Source of the DNA: Candidatus Methylomirabilis sp.
Lineage (GTDB): Bacteria > Muiribacteriota > Ozemobacteria > Ozemobacterales > Ozemobacteraceae
Length of the DNA stretch: 64,000 bases
Direction of reading: 5' to 3'
Assembly (NCBI GenBank): GCA_020722725.1
Contig: DYKG01000009.1
Coordinates: forward strand, 27,012 to 91,011
The notes under the pieces are model-generated. The model worked only from the letters and a program-made list of their open reading frames with translations, made no database searches and had not been told where the DNA came from. Of this stretch, positions 8,966-18,692 are shown one piece after another. Position numbers and translations under genes: made by a program. Numbering within the stretch: position 1 is the stretch's first letter; the number at the start of each line of letters is the position of its first letter.

Positions 8966-10963
8966 ATGAAAAAACTAAGACGTATAACGCTCATTTTGTC
9001 CGTTTTGCTGGTTGTTGCCCATGTTGGTTGCATGAGCACTGATTCGCCCGCGCGTGGAGGCTTGAGCGGGGTTGTCAGTGACTCAGGCGGAAACCCGCTC
9101 AGCGGCGTTAAAGTCTCAACCTCAGAGGCATCGACTCTTTCTGACGTCAATGGCAAGTACCTTCTAGAAGCCCTGACGCCACAGTTGACCCAGGTTTCAA
9201 TCAGCCGTGAGAAATACCAGGTTCAAACCAGGACCATCGAAGTTCTCAGCGGTGAAACTCTCACCGAAGTTAACTTTGTCATGGCCGCCGACAGCGAAAT
9301 CTATGATATCAGGGCTGCCAATGTTACCTCTACTCAGGCGACCATTACCTTTTATACCCGCAATCAGAGTAAGGGTTATATCAGATATGGTACCAATGGC
9401 CTTATCAATGCATACACTCCGCAGGACAATGAAAATTCTTTTCTGCATCAATATCAGCTTTCCGGCCTGATTCCCGCTACAACCTACCGTTTTAAATGTG
9501 TGGCTCTCGACAATCTGGGTCGCATTCTGGAATCTGAGCTGCAGAATTTTACCACCGAGTTCACTGTGCGCGGCAACCCTCCTACCGGCTTGAAAGCCAG
9601 TAAACCCGCCGATTCCGTTTCAATCAAAATCGAGTGGAACTCTGATGCGGCAGCTGATTTTGCCGGCTACAAACTTTACCGGTCCGAAAGCCCTGATTCA
9701 GTATACGTTCAGGTTGGTACCGGATTGATCATGCAAAATTCATGTTCAGATATGGAAGTAACACCGGGAAGGAAATACTATTACCGGGTAACCCGCGTTT
9801 CTGGTGCCGGAGATGAAACTCCACAGTCGGAAACCGTTTCCTTTCTGCTGCCCGGCCGTATGGATCAGAACGCCGTCTGGTCTGCAGCCAATTCGCCATA
9901 CAATCTTACTGGCGATCTGACGATCGCACCCGGCATCAGCCTGGTAATCGACAAGGGAGTCACGGTTAACATCAGCCGTGGCGACCAGTGGGATGCGGAT
10001 GCTGCCGAAGACCTGATCGATGTTCTGGTTCAGGGAACCCTGATGATCCAGGGAACCGGTGATTATCCGGTTACCATGACTTCTTCAAGCCCTTCGCCCC
10101 AGGCCGGCGACTGGAACGGCATAACCTTCGACCTGGTTTCAGACCTCAATACTTCGCTGATCAAAGGCTTGAAACTATCGTATGCCGTCGATGGAGTAAG
10201 CGGTCTGTCAGGCATTCCAGAAGTAAAAGAATCGAGATTTTTCAGCTGCCGGCAGGCGGGAATTCGCTCTGCCGCCGCCCGCCAGGAAGTGGTCGTTCGC
10301 AATGTGGAAATCGACACCTGCTCTTCAGGCATGCTGATCAACGATAACCCGGTTAACGTGAGAATTTACGATAACAAGCTTCTGCGTTGCGTTTATGGCA
10401 TCGTGGCCCGACGCAATACTCTGGCAGAGGTTCTGCGCAACAGCATCAGCTTTGCCGGTGTTTCAGGCATTGACCTTGAAAACAGCAATGCATCGTCAAT
10501 TACTCGTGGCAATCTTGTGGGTTATGGTTCGAATGGCAGCGGCATCATCTGCCGTGGCAACGACGAAGTGCGGCGCAACACCATTCATTCCGGCATCGGT
10601 GTCGAAATAAAAGAAACTGCCAGGGCAAAAATTCGCAGCAATCTTATACTTGCTGATGGCTCGCGCAATACGATCGGGGTTCTTTACAGTGGCACTGCCG
10701 CCTACGTTGCGGCCAACAATTCGATTCAATACAACCTGATCTGGAATATTGCGACCGGCAATTCGCGCCGCTATTCAAATTCAGACAGCACATCCCTTCC
10801 GGGAATTTCGACCGATCTGCGTTTTGACCCGTCTCTTGCCGGGGGTGACCCTTTTGTAGAATTTCCCAGTTTAACTTACAGTTATGTGCCTTCGCCCGGC
10901 AGTGCTCTTAATGGCGCCGGTTACGACGGTGAAGATGTGGGGGCAATCGATGTTCCGGATTAG
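8966..10963 (+). CDS. Lipoprotein with regulatory-like, FnIII and parallel beta-helix domains (copy 1 of 3)
   Basis: A 665-residue envelope lipoprotein. The N-terminus is a signal peptide ending in a lipobox-like VAHVGC (Cys22). It is followed by a carboxypeptidase-regulatory-like beta sandwich (GLSGVVSDSGGNPLSGVKV, about 30-100), two fibronectin type III-like modules (about 105-200 and 205-295), then a long region of short repeating beta-strand turns (about 310-620) like NosD-type right-handed parallel beta-helices. The C-terminus has the recurrent ending DP..GGDPF...SPGSALNGAG. It has the same layout as the next two genes, pointing to tandem duplication. Role unknown; cell-surface carbohydrate binding or processing is possible for beta-helices, but no catalytic residues are evident. 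Confidence 0.8.
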   Translation: MKKLRRITLILSVLLVVAHVGCMSTDSPARGGLSGVVSDSGGNPLSGVKVSTSEASTLSDVNGKYLLEALTPQLTQVSISREKYQVQTRTIEVLSGETLTEVNFVMAADSEIYDIRAANVTSTQATITFYTRNQSKGYIRYGTNGLINAYTPQDNENSFLHQYQLSGLIPATTYRFKCVALDNLGRILESELQNFTTEFTVRGNPPTGLKASKPADSVSIKIEWNSDAAADFAGYKLYRSESPDSVYVQVGTGLIMQNSCSDMEVTPGRKYYYRVTRVSGAGDETPQSETVSFLLPGRMDQNAVWSAANSPYNLTGDLTIAPGISLVIDKGVTVNISRGDQWDADAAEDLIDVLVQGTLMIQGTGDYPVTMTSSSPSPQAGDWNGITFDLVSDLNTSLIKGLKLSYAVDGVSGLSGIPEVKESRFFSCRQAGIRSAAARQEVVVRNVEIDTCSSGMLINDNPVNVRIYDNKLLRCVYGIVARRNTLAEVLRNSISFAGVSGIDLENSNASSITRGNLVGYGSNGSGIICRGNDEVRRNTIHSGIGVEIKETARAKIRSNLILADGSRNTIGVLYSGTAAYVAANNSIQYNLIWNIATGNSRRYSNSDSTSLPGISTDLRFDPSLAGGDPFVEFPSLTYSYVPSPGSALNGAGYDGEDVGAIDVPD

Positions 10964-12920
10964 TCGTCGGAAAATTCTGCCTGGCCTGGCACTGCTGCTG
11001 ATTTTTTCAGTTCTGATGGTTCCGGGATGCGGGCTGCGCCAGGCGCAGACTGGCAGTCTCAGCAGCCGTATAGTTGATGCCGATGGCAATGCGGTGGTAA
11101 ATGCTGAGGTGTTTTCCATTTTTCGTGAACAGGAAAAAGTTTATTCGGGTCTTGATGGTGGTTTCTATCTTTCTGAGCTGCCTGCCGGCCTTAACAACAT
11201 CGTGATTCTTCACCCGGATTTTGCTCTTGAAGAACGCCAGATCGAGATCAGATCTGCAGAAACCACGGTGCTCGAAACGGTCAGGCTTGACCGCAGCAAT
11301 GCACCCAACCGAATCAGCGATATCAGGGTAATTGCCAGAACTGAAAGCACTGCCACGATCAGATGGCTTACCTATCGTGAAGTTGTGTGTAACATCGATT
11401 ATGGCCTGACTCAGGGTTATGGGCAGCTTGCCCGCGAAACCCGCCCGTCAACCGAGCATGAACTCGAGATTACCGGTCTGCAATCTGAAACCCTTTACCA
11501 TTTCAGAGTTCAATATATCGATGAAAACAACATAAGTCATTATTCATACGATTATTCGTTTAAAACCGAGCCGGCTTATGTTCCGTATCCGCCGGGTGCA
11601 ATCAGCATTCAGCCGATCAGGGCGGCTCGGACGGTAGAAATGACATGGGGGCCGGCAACTGCAACTTCGGTCACCGGCTACAATATTTATCGTCAGGAAA
11701 AAGGCGCCGATTGGCTTTTGCTTACCGCTCAGCCACTGGCGGCAAATATAACTTCTTATGTTGATTCTACGGCGGCAGCCGGCACCTTTGCCCGTTATGC
11801 CGTGGTTTCGGTTAACCAGTATATTGGCGAATCTGAAAAAATCATGTCATCTTACGTCTTTATTCCCGGGGTAGTGAATCGCAGCGTTAAAATTGCCTAT
11901 CTCGATTCGCCGGTGACCCTGAATTCGGATCTCGTCATCGCGGCGGGCACAACGCTGGAAGTTGAAGCCGGGGTTGAATTCATGATCGGCGAAACAGACC
12001 TGGCCGCTTCTGGCATCGATGAAGCGCGGGTTGAGATTCTGGTCAGTGGTCGTCTGGTGATGACCGGCACTGCGGCTATGCCGGTGCGTTTTATGCCCCT
12101 GAATGGAAGCGGCCGCCGCGATCATTGGGCCGGCATTAAAATTCTTTCGTCTGATACGGGTGTGAGCAAGCTTGAGTATGTTGAAATTGCCGGTTGCAGC
12201 AGTTTTGGACTGGATATTGAAGCAAGGCGGGTTGAGCTGGCTGCTTTGACGCTTTCTTACTGTGAAAACGGTTTACGAATGCAGGGGTTACGTGAATCAC
12301 CGGATCTAAAAAAATTCCGCTTCAACGAAATAACCGGGACAGCCTTCAGGGTTGAGGCTTGTCGTAAGGTCAGCCTAAGCGATTCACTGTTCACTTCAGT
12401 TGAAAATGCGGTGGTTTGTCAGGCTTTTGATGATGAAGATCAGTTGATCATGCACAATACCGATATTTATTGCTCTGGTGTGGGCATTCAGGGCATCTTC
12501 GGGCGTTCGTCAATAACCAATATTCTAATTGTCAGCCCTGATAGCGCTGCGATCAATCTTACCGACGTGCTGCATTTATCGGAAAACATGATCGATCACT
12601 GCACTTTCGACAGTCTGAACGGCATAATAGTCGGTTCGGGTACGGTTACCATCGAAAACAATATTGTTGTAAACCGCAATGGTTACGGTAATACCGGCAT
12701 CAACAATGTTTCAGTTCTGACTCCCGATTACCCGTTCAACAATGTTTTTGGTTTCAAAACCAGCTATCTGGGCTGTGGCGGCGGGGTTGGGGCAGTAAGC
12801 CTTGATCCGCAGTTCATCGGTGGCAATCCGTTCAACTACGACCTGTTGCCTGCATCTTCTCTGAACCTTCAGGATCGCTTTGGCTCAGAAATGGGTCGTT
12901 ACGGCGATTCAAGATTGTGA
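10950..12920 (+). CDS. Lipoprotein with regulatory-like, FnIII and beta-helix domains (copy 2 of 3)
   Basis: The start at ATG 10950 (MFRISRRKILPGLALLL) is chosen because it begins a clear lipoprotein signal with lipobox MVPGC and is preceded by GGGGG. Upstream in-frame ATGs would add residues inside the previous gene. The result is 656 residues and a 14-base overlap with copy 1. Domains follow copy 1: regulatory-like sandwich (SLSSRIVDADGNAVVNAEV), FnIII modules (one with TESTATIRWLTYREV), then a beta-helix with a segment like LVIAAGTTLEVEAGVEFMIG that is also recognisable in the other copies. The ending DPQFIGGNPFNYDLLPASSL matches the C-terminal signature of the family. Probably co-transcribed and lipid-anchored. 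Function unknown. Confidence 0.8.
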   Translation: MFRISRRKILPGLALLLIFSVLMVPGCGLRQAQTGSLSSRIVDADGNAVVNAEVFSIFREQEKVYSGLDGGFYLSELPAGLNNIVILHPDFALEERQIEIRSAETTVLETVRLDRSNAPNRISDIRVIARTESTATIRWLTYREVVCNIDYGLTQGYGQLARETRPSTEHELEITGLQSETLYHFRVQYIDENNISHYSYDYSFKTEPAYVPYPPGAISIQPIRAARTVEMTWGPATATSVTGYNIYRQEKGADWLLLTAQPLAANITSYVDSTAAAGTFARYAVVSVNQYIGESEKIMSSYVFIPGVVNRSVKIAYLDSPVTLNSDLVIAAGTTLEVEAGVEFMIGETDLAASGIDEARVEILVSGRLVMTGTAAMPVRFMPLNGSGRRDHWAGIKILSSDTGVSKLEYVEIAGCSSFGLDIEARRVELAALTLSYCENGLRMQGLRESPDLKKFRFNEITGTAFRVEACRKVSLSDSLFTSVENAVVCQAFDDEDQLIMHNTDIYCSGVGIQGIFGRSSITNILIVSPDSAAINLTDVLHLSENMIDHCTFDSLNGIIVGSGTVTIENNIVVNRNGYGNTGINNVSVLTPDYPFNNVFGFKTSYLGCGGGVGAVSLDPQFIGGNPFNYDLLPASSLNLQDRFGSEMGRYGDSRL

Positions 12921-12972
12921 GAACAGCAATATGTTAAGTTTACTGGCTCTTTCAAATACTTTTATTCAGAGA

Positions 12973-14907
12973 ATGAATCGGCGCTGGCTTGCAGTTTTCG
13001 CGCTGGTGACCCTGATCATTTTCATGGCTGGCTGCGAGAATCAGATGAGCACGCAGAGAGGTGTAATATCCGGGCTGGTGTTGGATGAAAGCGGAAATCG
13101 CATTACCGGGGCTCTGGTAACATCGCATCGCTCGCTTTACAAGGCTGAAACCGATGAAAATGGCCATTATGAGTTCACCTCTCTGGATGTTGGTTCGCAC
13201 CGGCTTACGGTAGAACGCAATGGGTTTTACCTTGCCTCGCGAACGATTGAGCTTGGTTACGGTCAGGTGCTTGAAAGCATCAACATAACTGTTAAGAACC
13301 TGCCCGATTTGATCAAAGTTCAGGTTTCGGTGCGGGAAAAAGACCGGGCAGTTCTGGAAGTGGAATGCGCCGAGAGCATGTCGGTGATTGCCGCCTGGCG
13401 TCAGGTTGGCGCGGCGCGGCTGCAGACCATGCCAACGCAGCATGCCTTGCTGCATCAGATAGAGCTGAAGGGGCTTTTCCCTGGAGCTGATTATCTGGTG
13501 CAGATAGAAGGCACCACGACCGACGGGCGAAAGTTTGTTTCTGATCAGATCAGCTTTGTGACGGTTAATCCGCTTGATGTCAGCGGGGCGCCGGCAGTGC
13601 CGGAGAATTTCAGATTGAATCAGAGCCCCGAAGGGCCGATTCTTTCATGGTCATACGGCGGCCTCGACTCTCTCGAAGGCTATCGGATTTATCGGGCAAT
13701 CGACGACGGTGCAATGCAGAAGATTTTTGACGAAGGTTATCTGTTTGCCGCCCAGAATTCGGTTACCGATGATACGACTGAGCCTGGCCGACTCTATCGC
13801 TATGCCATTCAATCGGTTGATCACGAAGGAAACATTTCTTCGCTTACCCCGGAATTAAGCATTATACCCGCCGGGAAAATCAGACAGGATCTAACCTGGA
13901 AGGTTGCCCACAGCCCGATCAGGTTAAATGGCGACCTGACTATTCCGGCCGGCAGGACCTTAACCATCGAAGCGGGCGTGAATCTGGTTATCAGCGGAAT
14001 TGATGACGGCAAAACCGGTTATAAAAGAGACTCATGCGAATTCATCGTTGAGGGAACATTGCTTGCTGAGGGAAGCGCCGATGCGCCGATTCGCATGATC
14101 AGCGCGTCTTCCTCTCCGACCCGCACCGACTGGGATGGAGTGCGCATCATTGCTTCATCATTGCAGAACCCCAGCATTCTGCGCCATATTGAAGTTGCCG
14201 GCGCCGAAAAGGGAATAGCTTTATACAATTCACAGGTGCAGGCAGAGAACCTGCTGGTTCGTTACTGCAAAACCGGGGTTTCGCTCAACGGGCTGACTGG
14301 AGTGACGGTTGGCAACATTGAAAGTCATGAATGTGAAACAGGCATTTATGTTGAAAGCACGCTCGATTGCAACTTGAATGACTTGATCATCAGAGATGCT
14401 GAAAATGGCATGATTCTGCTTGGTAATAAAAATTTGAGTGTCAGCAGGTTCGATGTGCGTGATGCAGCTAAAACTGCGGTAAAGACTGGCGATCGCGAGG
14501 GGCTGAAACTTCGCAATGGGGTTTTGCATGCACTGGTTACCGGACTGGATGCAGGTGGGGCGGTCTCCGACTATCAATATCTTACAATTGATGCGCCGGC
14601 CGGGGTTGTGGTGAATGGGGCAGATGTGCCGGTAATCAAAAACTGTATTGTCTATAATCGTCAGAAACCAGGCACCGGCTATGGAATCGAAGATAAAACT
14701 CCGGGAAGAAGTTATGCCTATAACATGATCTTCAATTATTCCACAGCTACCTTTAATTGCGATCAGAACGGTGGCCCGATCCAGAATATCGACCCATCAT
14801 TTGTTGGTGGCAGTGGCGAATATGATTATCATCTCAGGCCAGGGTCGCCTGCACTTACTGCTTCTGAAAGAAATGGGCAGATTGGAGCCTATGGCTCTGA
14901 TATTTGA
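12973..14907 (+). CDS. Lipoprotein with regulatory-like, FnIII and beta-helix domains (copy 3 of 3)
   Basis: The start at ATG 12973 gives MNRRWLAVFALVTLIIFMAGC, a compact lipoprotein signal with lipobox FMAGC, and 644 residues. An ATG at 12931 is an alternative with a longer leader. Domains again are a carboxypeptidase-regulatory-like sandwich (GVISGLVLDESGNRITGALV), FnIII-like modules and a parallel beta-helix containing LTIPAGRTLTIEAGVNLVIS, closely matching the corresponding segment of copies 1 and 2. The C-terminus DPSFVGGSGEYDYHLRPGSP carries the family ending. It lies about 50 bases after copy 2. Inverted repeats just past the stop (14906-14920 and 14925-14944) could form a weak transcription end. 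Function unknown. Confidence 0.8.
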   Translation: MNRRWLAVFALVTLIIFMAGCENQMSTQRGVISGLVLDESGNRITGALVTSHRSLYKAETDENGHYEFTSLDVGSHRLTVERNGFYLASRTIELGYGQVLESINITVKNLPDLIKVQVSVREKDRAVLEVECAESMSVIAAWRQVGAARLQTMPTQHALLHQIELKGLFPGADYLVQIEGTTTDGRKFVSDQISFVTVNPLDVSGAPAVPENFRLNQSPEGPILSWSYGGLDSLEGYRIYRAIDDGAMQKIFDEGYLFAAQNSVTDDTTEPGRLYRYAIQSVDHEGNISSLTPELSIIPAGKIRQDLTWKVAHSPIRLNGDLTIPAGRTLTIEAGVNLVISGIDDGKTGYKRDSCEFIVEGTLLAEGSADAPIRMISASSSPTRTDWDGVRIIASSLQNPSILRHIEVAGAEKGIALYNSQVQAENLLVRYCKTGVSLNGLTGVTVGNIESHECETGIYVESTLDCNLNDLIIRDAENGMILLGNKNLSVSRFDVRDAAKTAVKTGDREGLKLRNGVLHALVTGLDAGGAVSDYQYLTIDAPAGVVVNGADVPVIKNCIVYNRQKPGTGYGIEDKTPGRSYAYNMIFNYSTATFNCDQNGGPIQNIDPSFVGGSGEYDYHLRPGSPALTASERNGQIGAYGSDI

Positions 14908-15008
14908 GAATGGAATTCTCGCGCAAAGTTTTCAGTAAAACTTTCTAATTCTTGAGGTTTGTGATGCCGATTAATCGTAAAAGAAGCATTTGTAGCAGCC
15001 GGAGGTAA

Positions 15009-15545
15009 ATGATGCGCCGTTCATTTCTGTTTTTTTTTCTCTTGTCGTTTGTTCTGATGAGTAATCCTGGGGTTTTTGCCCAGAAAGTCGTCGATCATGA
15101 TCAGATAAACAATCGAATAAAAGAGCTCAGGAACCGTTTGAAGGAGTATCAGACCGGTAAAGCCTCAAAAACTCAGGTAAAACCTGATGAAAAGCCCGAA
15201 GAAAAGCCTGAAGAAATTATTGAAGAGCTTGAAAATCGTAAAGATGTTGCAGTTACCGTACTTTTTCATGATAGCGAAAATGCGACAGATGCCAGAATTA
15301 ATGAAACAATTGATTTAAATGATCATTTGTCTGAAATGGAAGCGCCTCTTTCTGCAATATCCGAGTTAAAAACAATTTCAGATGAAAAAGAAATTCTGTC
15401 GCATGATAAACAGCGACTTGATGAGATGAAAAAACGTCAGGAGCTTTTTGATCGTCTGCGCCATAAAGTTCAGCAGGCAACACGCAGATCAAGAAGAAGC
15501 GCACTTGAAATCAACCGTCTGGTTGCCCACGTTCCTGATCTCTGA
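15009..15545 (+). CDS. Secreted coiled-coil protein of unknown function
   Basis: A 178-residue protein with GGAGG four bases before two adjacent ATGs (15009 and 15012). The N-terminus MMRRSFLFFFLLSFVLMSNP ending GVFAQ is a Sec signal peptide with a signal peptidase I-like site (VFA|Q). The mature part is highly charged and helical: KELRNRLKEYQ, then a Lys/Glu/Pro-rich stretch (KPDEKPEEKPEE), and a C-terminal coiled coil rich in Arg/Lys. No enzyme motif. It would act in the periplasm or outside the cell, possibly as a structural or adaptor protein. It follows the three lipoproteins by about 100 bases, but a shared role is only inference. Confidence 0.7.
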   Translation: MMRRSFLFFFLLSFVLMSNPGVFAQKVVDHDQINNRIKELRNRLKEYQTGKASKTQVKPDEKPEEKPEEIIEELENRKDVAVTVLFHDSENATDARINETIDLNDHLSEMEAPLSAISELKTISDEKEILSHDKQRLDEMKKRQELFDRLRHKVQQATRRSRRSALEINRLVAHVPDL

Positions 15546-15949
15546 AGTTTAAAGACTTCCAGGGTTCAACCTGCTTTGGTTGAAGTATTTTAACCTGAAA
15601 ATCCTTCAGCTCGGCCGCAAATTTTCTGCCATCCCCGGTCTCACCGACTATATCACCAAAATGAATTGGAACCGCAAGCCTTTGTTTGATCTTTCGCACC
15701 GCCTGGCCGGCATCCTGGTAATTCATGGTAGTTGTTTTTTGGATGAAACTGCTTGTCAGGATTGTAAGCTGCAATGCCGGTTACTGACCAATCATTGAAT
15801 TTCAAAGTCTGAGCTGGTTTTATGGCGTGACAGTCATACTGTTGCAGGTCTTTAAGGCAGTCGGGCGGGGCAATGAGGGGTTTGCCAGGTTCAAGTAACT
15901 TTTTGATATCGATCGGGTGATCGATGGTCGAAATGCCCATTAATTTCAA
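15511..15949 (-). pseudogene. Decayed metallo-beta-lactamase-fold hydrolase (UPF0173-like)
   Basis: Two minus-strand frames together resemble parts of one family. The first (from 15949) has DIKKLLEPGKPLIAPPDC and VTGIAAYNPDKQFHPKN, as in MBL-fold hydrolases where the metal-binding HxHxDH stretch should come just before. The second frame (about 15740 to 15570) has MNYQDAGQAVRKIKQRLAVP and IHFGDIVG, the C-terminal signature of the same family. The N-terminus with HxHxDH is missing. About 45-50 residues that should lie between HPKN and MNYQDA, including the HAGDTD metal motif, are deleted at about 15735-15745, and the frame changes there. The 3' end runs into the opposite-strand gene at 15009. 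A dead gene, not a functional enzyme. Confidence 0.7.
15565..15591 (+). terminator. Possible terminator after the coiled-coil gene
   Basis: TTCAACC (15565-15571) and GGTTGAA (15578-15584) form a seven-pair stem with a six-base loop, followed by GTATTTT. It lies 20 bases past the stop at 15545. The stem is short and overlaps the opposite-strand pseudogene, so the call is weak. Confidence 0.35.
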
Positions 15950-15982
15950 ATATTTATTTCAGGCCAGGCAATGGGCTGTCAA

Positions 15983-16020
15983 AAAGGTAAAAAAATGGAG
16001 CTGCTCTGTTGAACAGCTCT
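15983..16020 (-). terminator. Probable terminator downstream of nadE
   Basis: GAGCTG (15998-16003) pairs with CAGCTC (16014-16019). On the minus strand the stem is followed by ATTTTTTTACC. It lies about 250 bases beyond the nadE stop at 16268, the nearest minus-strand gene. Confidence 0.5.
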
Positions 16021-16267
16021 CTGAAAGGGATATTGTCGGGTTATAATGACCTTAAAAAGATAAAGTCGGGCTGAAAAGAAGTTTTCAGCGGGCTCAAGCG
16101 CAAATCCACTGCTGGATCGGCGATTAATTCAGAATTTTGGGAAAACAGAATTCTTCACTGACTAAACATTACCACCCCGTATTTATAATCGTATCTCAAA
16201 ACACTTTTAAATCTCATATTTAGATGATACTGAAATTTGGGGAAATTGCAACGGCTAAAATTTATTT
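16021..16267. other. Intergenic stretch without recognised gene
   Basis: Between the terminator hairpin and the nadE stop nothing protein-like was seen in any frame. A plus-strand frame running from 16224 into nadE is antisense and has no ribosome binding site. The sequence is AT-rich and shows no repeats or RNA motif that I recognise. Confidence 0.4.
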
Positions 16268-18280
16268 TCAGGGAACCCTGGTTTCAAGCTCGTTAAGCCA
16301 GAGGTCGGCCTTGAGATCTGATGGGGCACGCCAGTCTCCGCGAGGAGATAATGAGCCGCCCGAACCAACCTTGGGCGAATCTGGAACGCAACTGCGCTTG
16401 AATTGGGATTGTCCGAAAAATCTGGTAATGAAAACCTTCAGCCATTTTTTGATGGTTGGCAGATCGTATTTTTCGCCACCCGATTGTTTCCAGGCGTGCC
16501 AGCAGAGAAATGCCACCTTCGAAGGCGAAAAACCGAATCTGGTCAGGTAATACAGATTGAAATCCTGAAGTTCATAGGGGCCGACGACGTCCTGGGTGCT
16601 TTGCATTTTTCCGGTTATATCATCGGCGGGAATCAGTTCAGGCGAAATTTCACACTGCAGAATCTTATAAAGAACCGAAGAAAGGGCGCTGTCCGCATCG
16701 GAAGAATCGGCAACGAAGCGGATCAGATATTGGATCAGGGTTTTGGGAATCGAGGCATTGACATTGTAATGCGACATGTGATCGCCAACTCCGTAGGTAC
16801 ACCAGCCCAGAGCCAGTTCGCTGAGATCGCCGGTGCCAACTACCATGGCATTGCTTGCATTGGCAAGTCTGAAAAGATGTGAAGTGCGCTCGCCTGCCTG
16901 CACGTTTTCGAAGGTTACATCGAAAACTCTTTGTCCAGAGGCAAATGGGTGCCCGAGATCTTTGAGCATCTGGGTGCATGATGGAATAATGTCGATTTCC
17001 ATTATCTTGACCCCGAGGCTTTGCATCAGCTCATGAGCGCTGTTCCTGGTTGAGCTGGAAGTGGCGAAGCCTGGCATGGTGCAGCCAATGACGTTTTGTC
17101 GGCTGAGATTGAGCGAATCAACTGCTTTACATGCGACAATCAGAGCCAGGGTCGAATCGAGGCCTCCGGAAACGCCAATTACCAGCTTTTCAATGCCTGT
17201 TGCCTTCATTCGCGTTGTTAGGCCCTGCACCTGAATCTGAAAAGCTTCATTGCAACGGTCGTTTCGCGCAGCCGGGTCATCGGGAACAAATGGAAATCTT
17301 GAAACTTTGCGCTTCAGTTTCATTTCGTGGGGCAATTCTTCGAGGTTGAAGTCGATAATGCGAAAGTCTCTGGTGCGGTCTTTCCAAGCGTTGGCCGCAT
17401 CTCTGAAGCTATTGTATCTGATTCTTTCGAGAGCAAGACGATCTACATCGAGGTCAGCGCAGGTAATTGTGCCAGATGAGGCAAAACGCAGGTTTTCTTT
17501 GATGATACTGGCATTTTCGGCAAGGATTGCGTGGCCATCCCAGGCCAGGTCGGTGGTTGACTCGCCGGGTCCGGCGCTTGAATAAACATAGCCGCAGATG
17601 TTTTTGCCCGAGAAAGACCTCACGATCAGGCGTCGGTAGTCGGCTTTGCCGATTACGACATTGCTTGCCGAGAGATTTCCGATCAGGGTTGCACCGGCCA
17701 TGCAGGCAAATGTCGCCGGAGAAATGGGTGCCCATAGATCTTCACAGATTTCGATTGCAATCTGGGCGTCGGGCACTTCTCGGCATTTGAAAATCAGGTT
17801 GGTGCCGACCGGAACCTTGCTTGCGGCGAAGACCATTTCGTCGATAGCGATCTCATCTGAAGAGGAGAAATGGCGTTTTTCATAAAACTCCCGATGATTG
17901 GGCAGAAAAGTCTTGGGGATTACGCCAAGAAGTTGACCGCGGTGGATAACGGCGGCACAATTGAAAAGCTTGGCATCAAGCATCATTGGCAAGCCAACCA
18001 CCATCAGCGGAAAGATTTGGTGACTTTCTTCGATCAGCTTTTCGAGGGCATCTTTGCAGGCGTTCATCAGGGTTTTCTGGTGAAAGATATCCTGCAAAGA
18101 ATAGCCGCTCAGGCCCAGTTCCGGAAAAACCAGCATGCCCACGAATCTTTTCGAGGCTTCGAGAGCCAGTTCAAGATGCGACTTCAGATTGAAATCGGGG
18201 TCGGCGAGCTTGACTTGCGGAGTTGCTGCGGCAACGCGGAAGAACCCATGGGTATAGGGGCTGAAAAAAGATTCTTTCAT
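16268..18280 (-). CDS. nadE: Glutamine-dependent NAD+ synthetase
   Basis: Catalyses the last step of NAD+ synthesis, amidating deamido-NAD+ with ATP and ammonia from glutamine. At 670 residues it is the long two-domain form. The N-terminal nitrilase-type glutaminase domain (about 1-300) shows the catalytic triad context: [11 protein letters not shown] (Glu54), the Lys region before EFYEKRHFS, and [10 protein letters not shown] with the nucleophile Cys. The C-terminal synthetase domain shows the P-loop [12 protein letters not shown] (about 370-381), [13 protein letters not shown] and [14 protein letters not shown]. The stop of the upstream cupin gene is only nine bases away, so the two are probably co-transcribed. 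The ribosome binding site is weak (GGCTGAGC). Confidence 0.93.
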   Translation of the reverse strand: MKESFFSPYTHGFFRVAAATPQVKLADPDFNLKSHLELALEASKRFVGMLVFPELGLSGYSLQDIFHQKTLMNACKDALEKLIEESHQIFPLMVVGLPMMLDAKLFNCAAVIHRGQLLGVIPKTFLPNHREFYEKRHFSSSDEIAIDEMVFAASKVPVGTNLIFKCREVPDAQIAIEICEDLWAPISPATFACMAGATLIGNLSASNVVIGKADYRRLIVRSFSGKNICGYVYSSAGPGESTTDLAWDGHAILAENASIIKENLRFASSGTITCADLDVDRLALERIRYNSFRDAANAWKDRTRDFRIIDFNLEELPHEMKLKRKVSRFPFVPDDPAARNDRCNEAFQIQVQGLTTRMKATGIEKLVIGVSGGLDSTLALIVACKAVDSLNLSRQNVIGCTMPGFATSSSTRNSAHELMQSLGVKIMEIDIIPSCTQMLKDLGHPFASGQRVFDVTFENVQAGERTSHLFRLANASNAMVVGTGDLSELALGWCTYGVGDHMSHYNVNASIPKTLIQYLIRFVADSSDADSALSSVLYKILQCEISPELIPADDITGKMQSTQDVVGPYELQDFNLYYLTRFGFSPSKVAFLCWHAWKQSGGEKYDLPTIKKWLKVFITRFFGQSQFKRSCVPDSPKVGSGGSLSPRGDWRAPSDLKADLWLNELETRVP

Positions 18281-18289
18281 AAATTATGC

Positions 18290-18556
18290 TCAGCCGAATT
18301 GGTAATGCTTGCGAACCGGGGCGCTGATTTTCCATTCACAGCTCATTCCCGCAGGAAAAACCACGAGATCGCCCGGCTTAATGGAAACCGGTTTGCCCCC
18401 GTCCGGAGTCACGGTAATATCGCCTTCGAGAATATAGCAGGTTTCCCTTTCATCGTAATGCCAGTGAAAAGTCGAGATTTCTTTCTGCCAGATTGGCCAT
18501 GATTTCACCCCAAGCTTGGCAAGTTCAGTCTTTTCGGGTCTGGTGATGGTAATCAT
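18290..18556 (-). CDS. Small cupin-domain protein (Cupin_3 type)
   Basis: Start at 18556 because AGGAGG lies seven bases before that ATG; an upstream in-frame ATG at 18592 lacks one. The product is 88 residues, a single cupin barrel. Visible motifs: FHWHYDERETCYILEGDITV (first cupin motif with His/Glu ligands) and GDLVVFPAGMSCEWKISAPV (second motif). This composition matches the DUF861/Cupin_3 group related to ureidoglycine aminohydrolase and small sugar-binding cupins. Substrate unknown. Co-transcribed with nadE, nine bases apart. Cytoplasmic. Confidence 0.8.
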   Translation of the reverse strand: MITITRPEKTELAKLGVKSWPIWQKEISTFHWHYDERETCYILEGDITVTPDGGKPVSIKPGDLVVFPAGMSCEWKISAPVRKHYQFG

Positions 18557-18692
18557 AGAAATCCTCCTGCGGTTTTTCATAAAATACCGCAATCCGTTGA
18601 AAAACTAAAGTAAGAAAAGACACCAGCATTTAAACGTTTCTACCGCAGCAGCACAAAAATTTCAATCAAAGATTGGAGTTAAACATAAAAAA

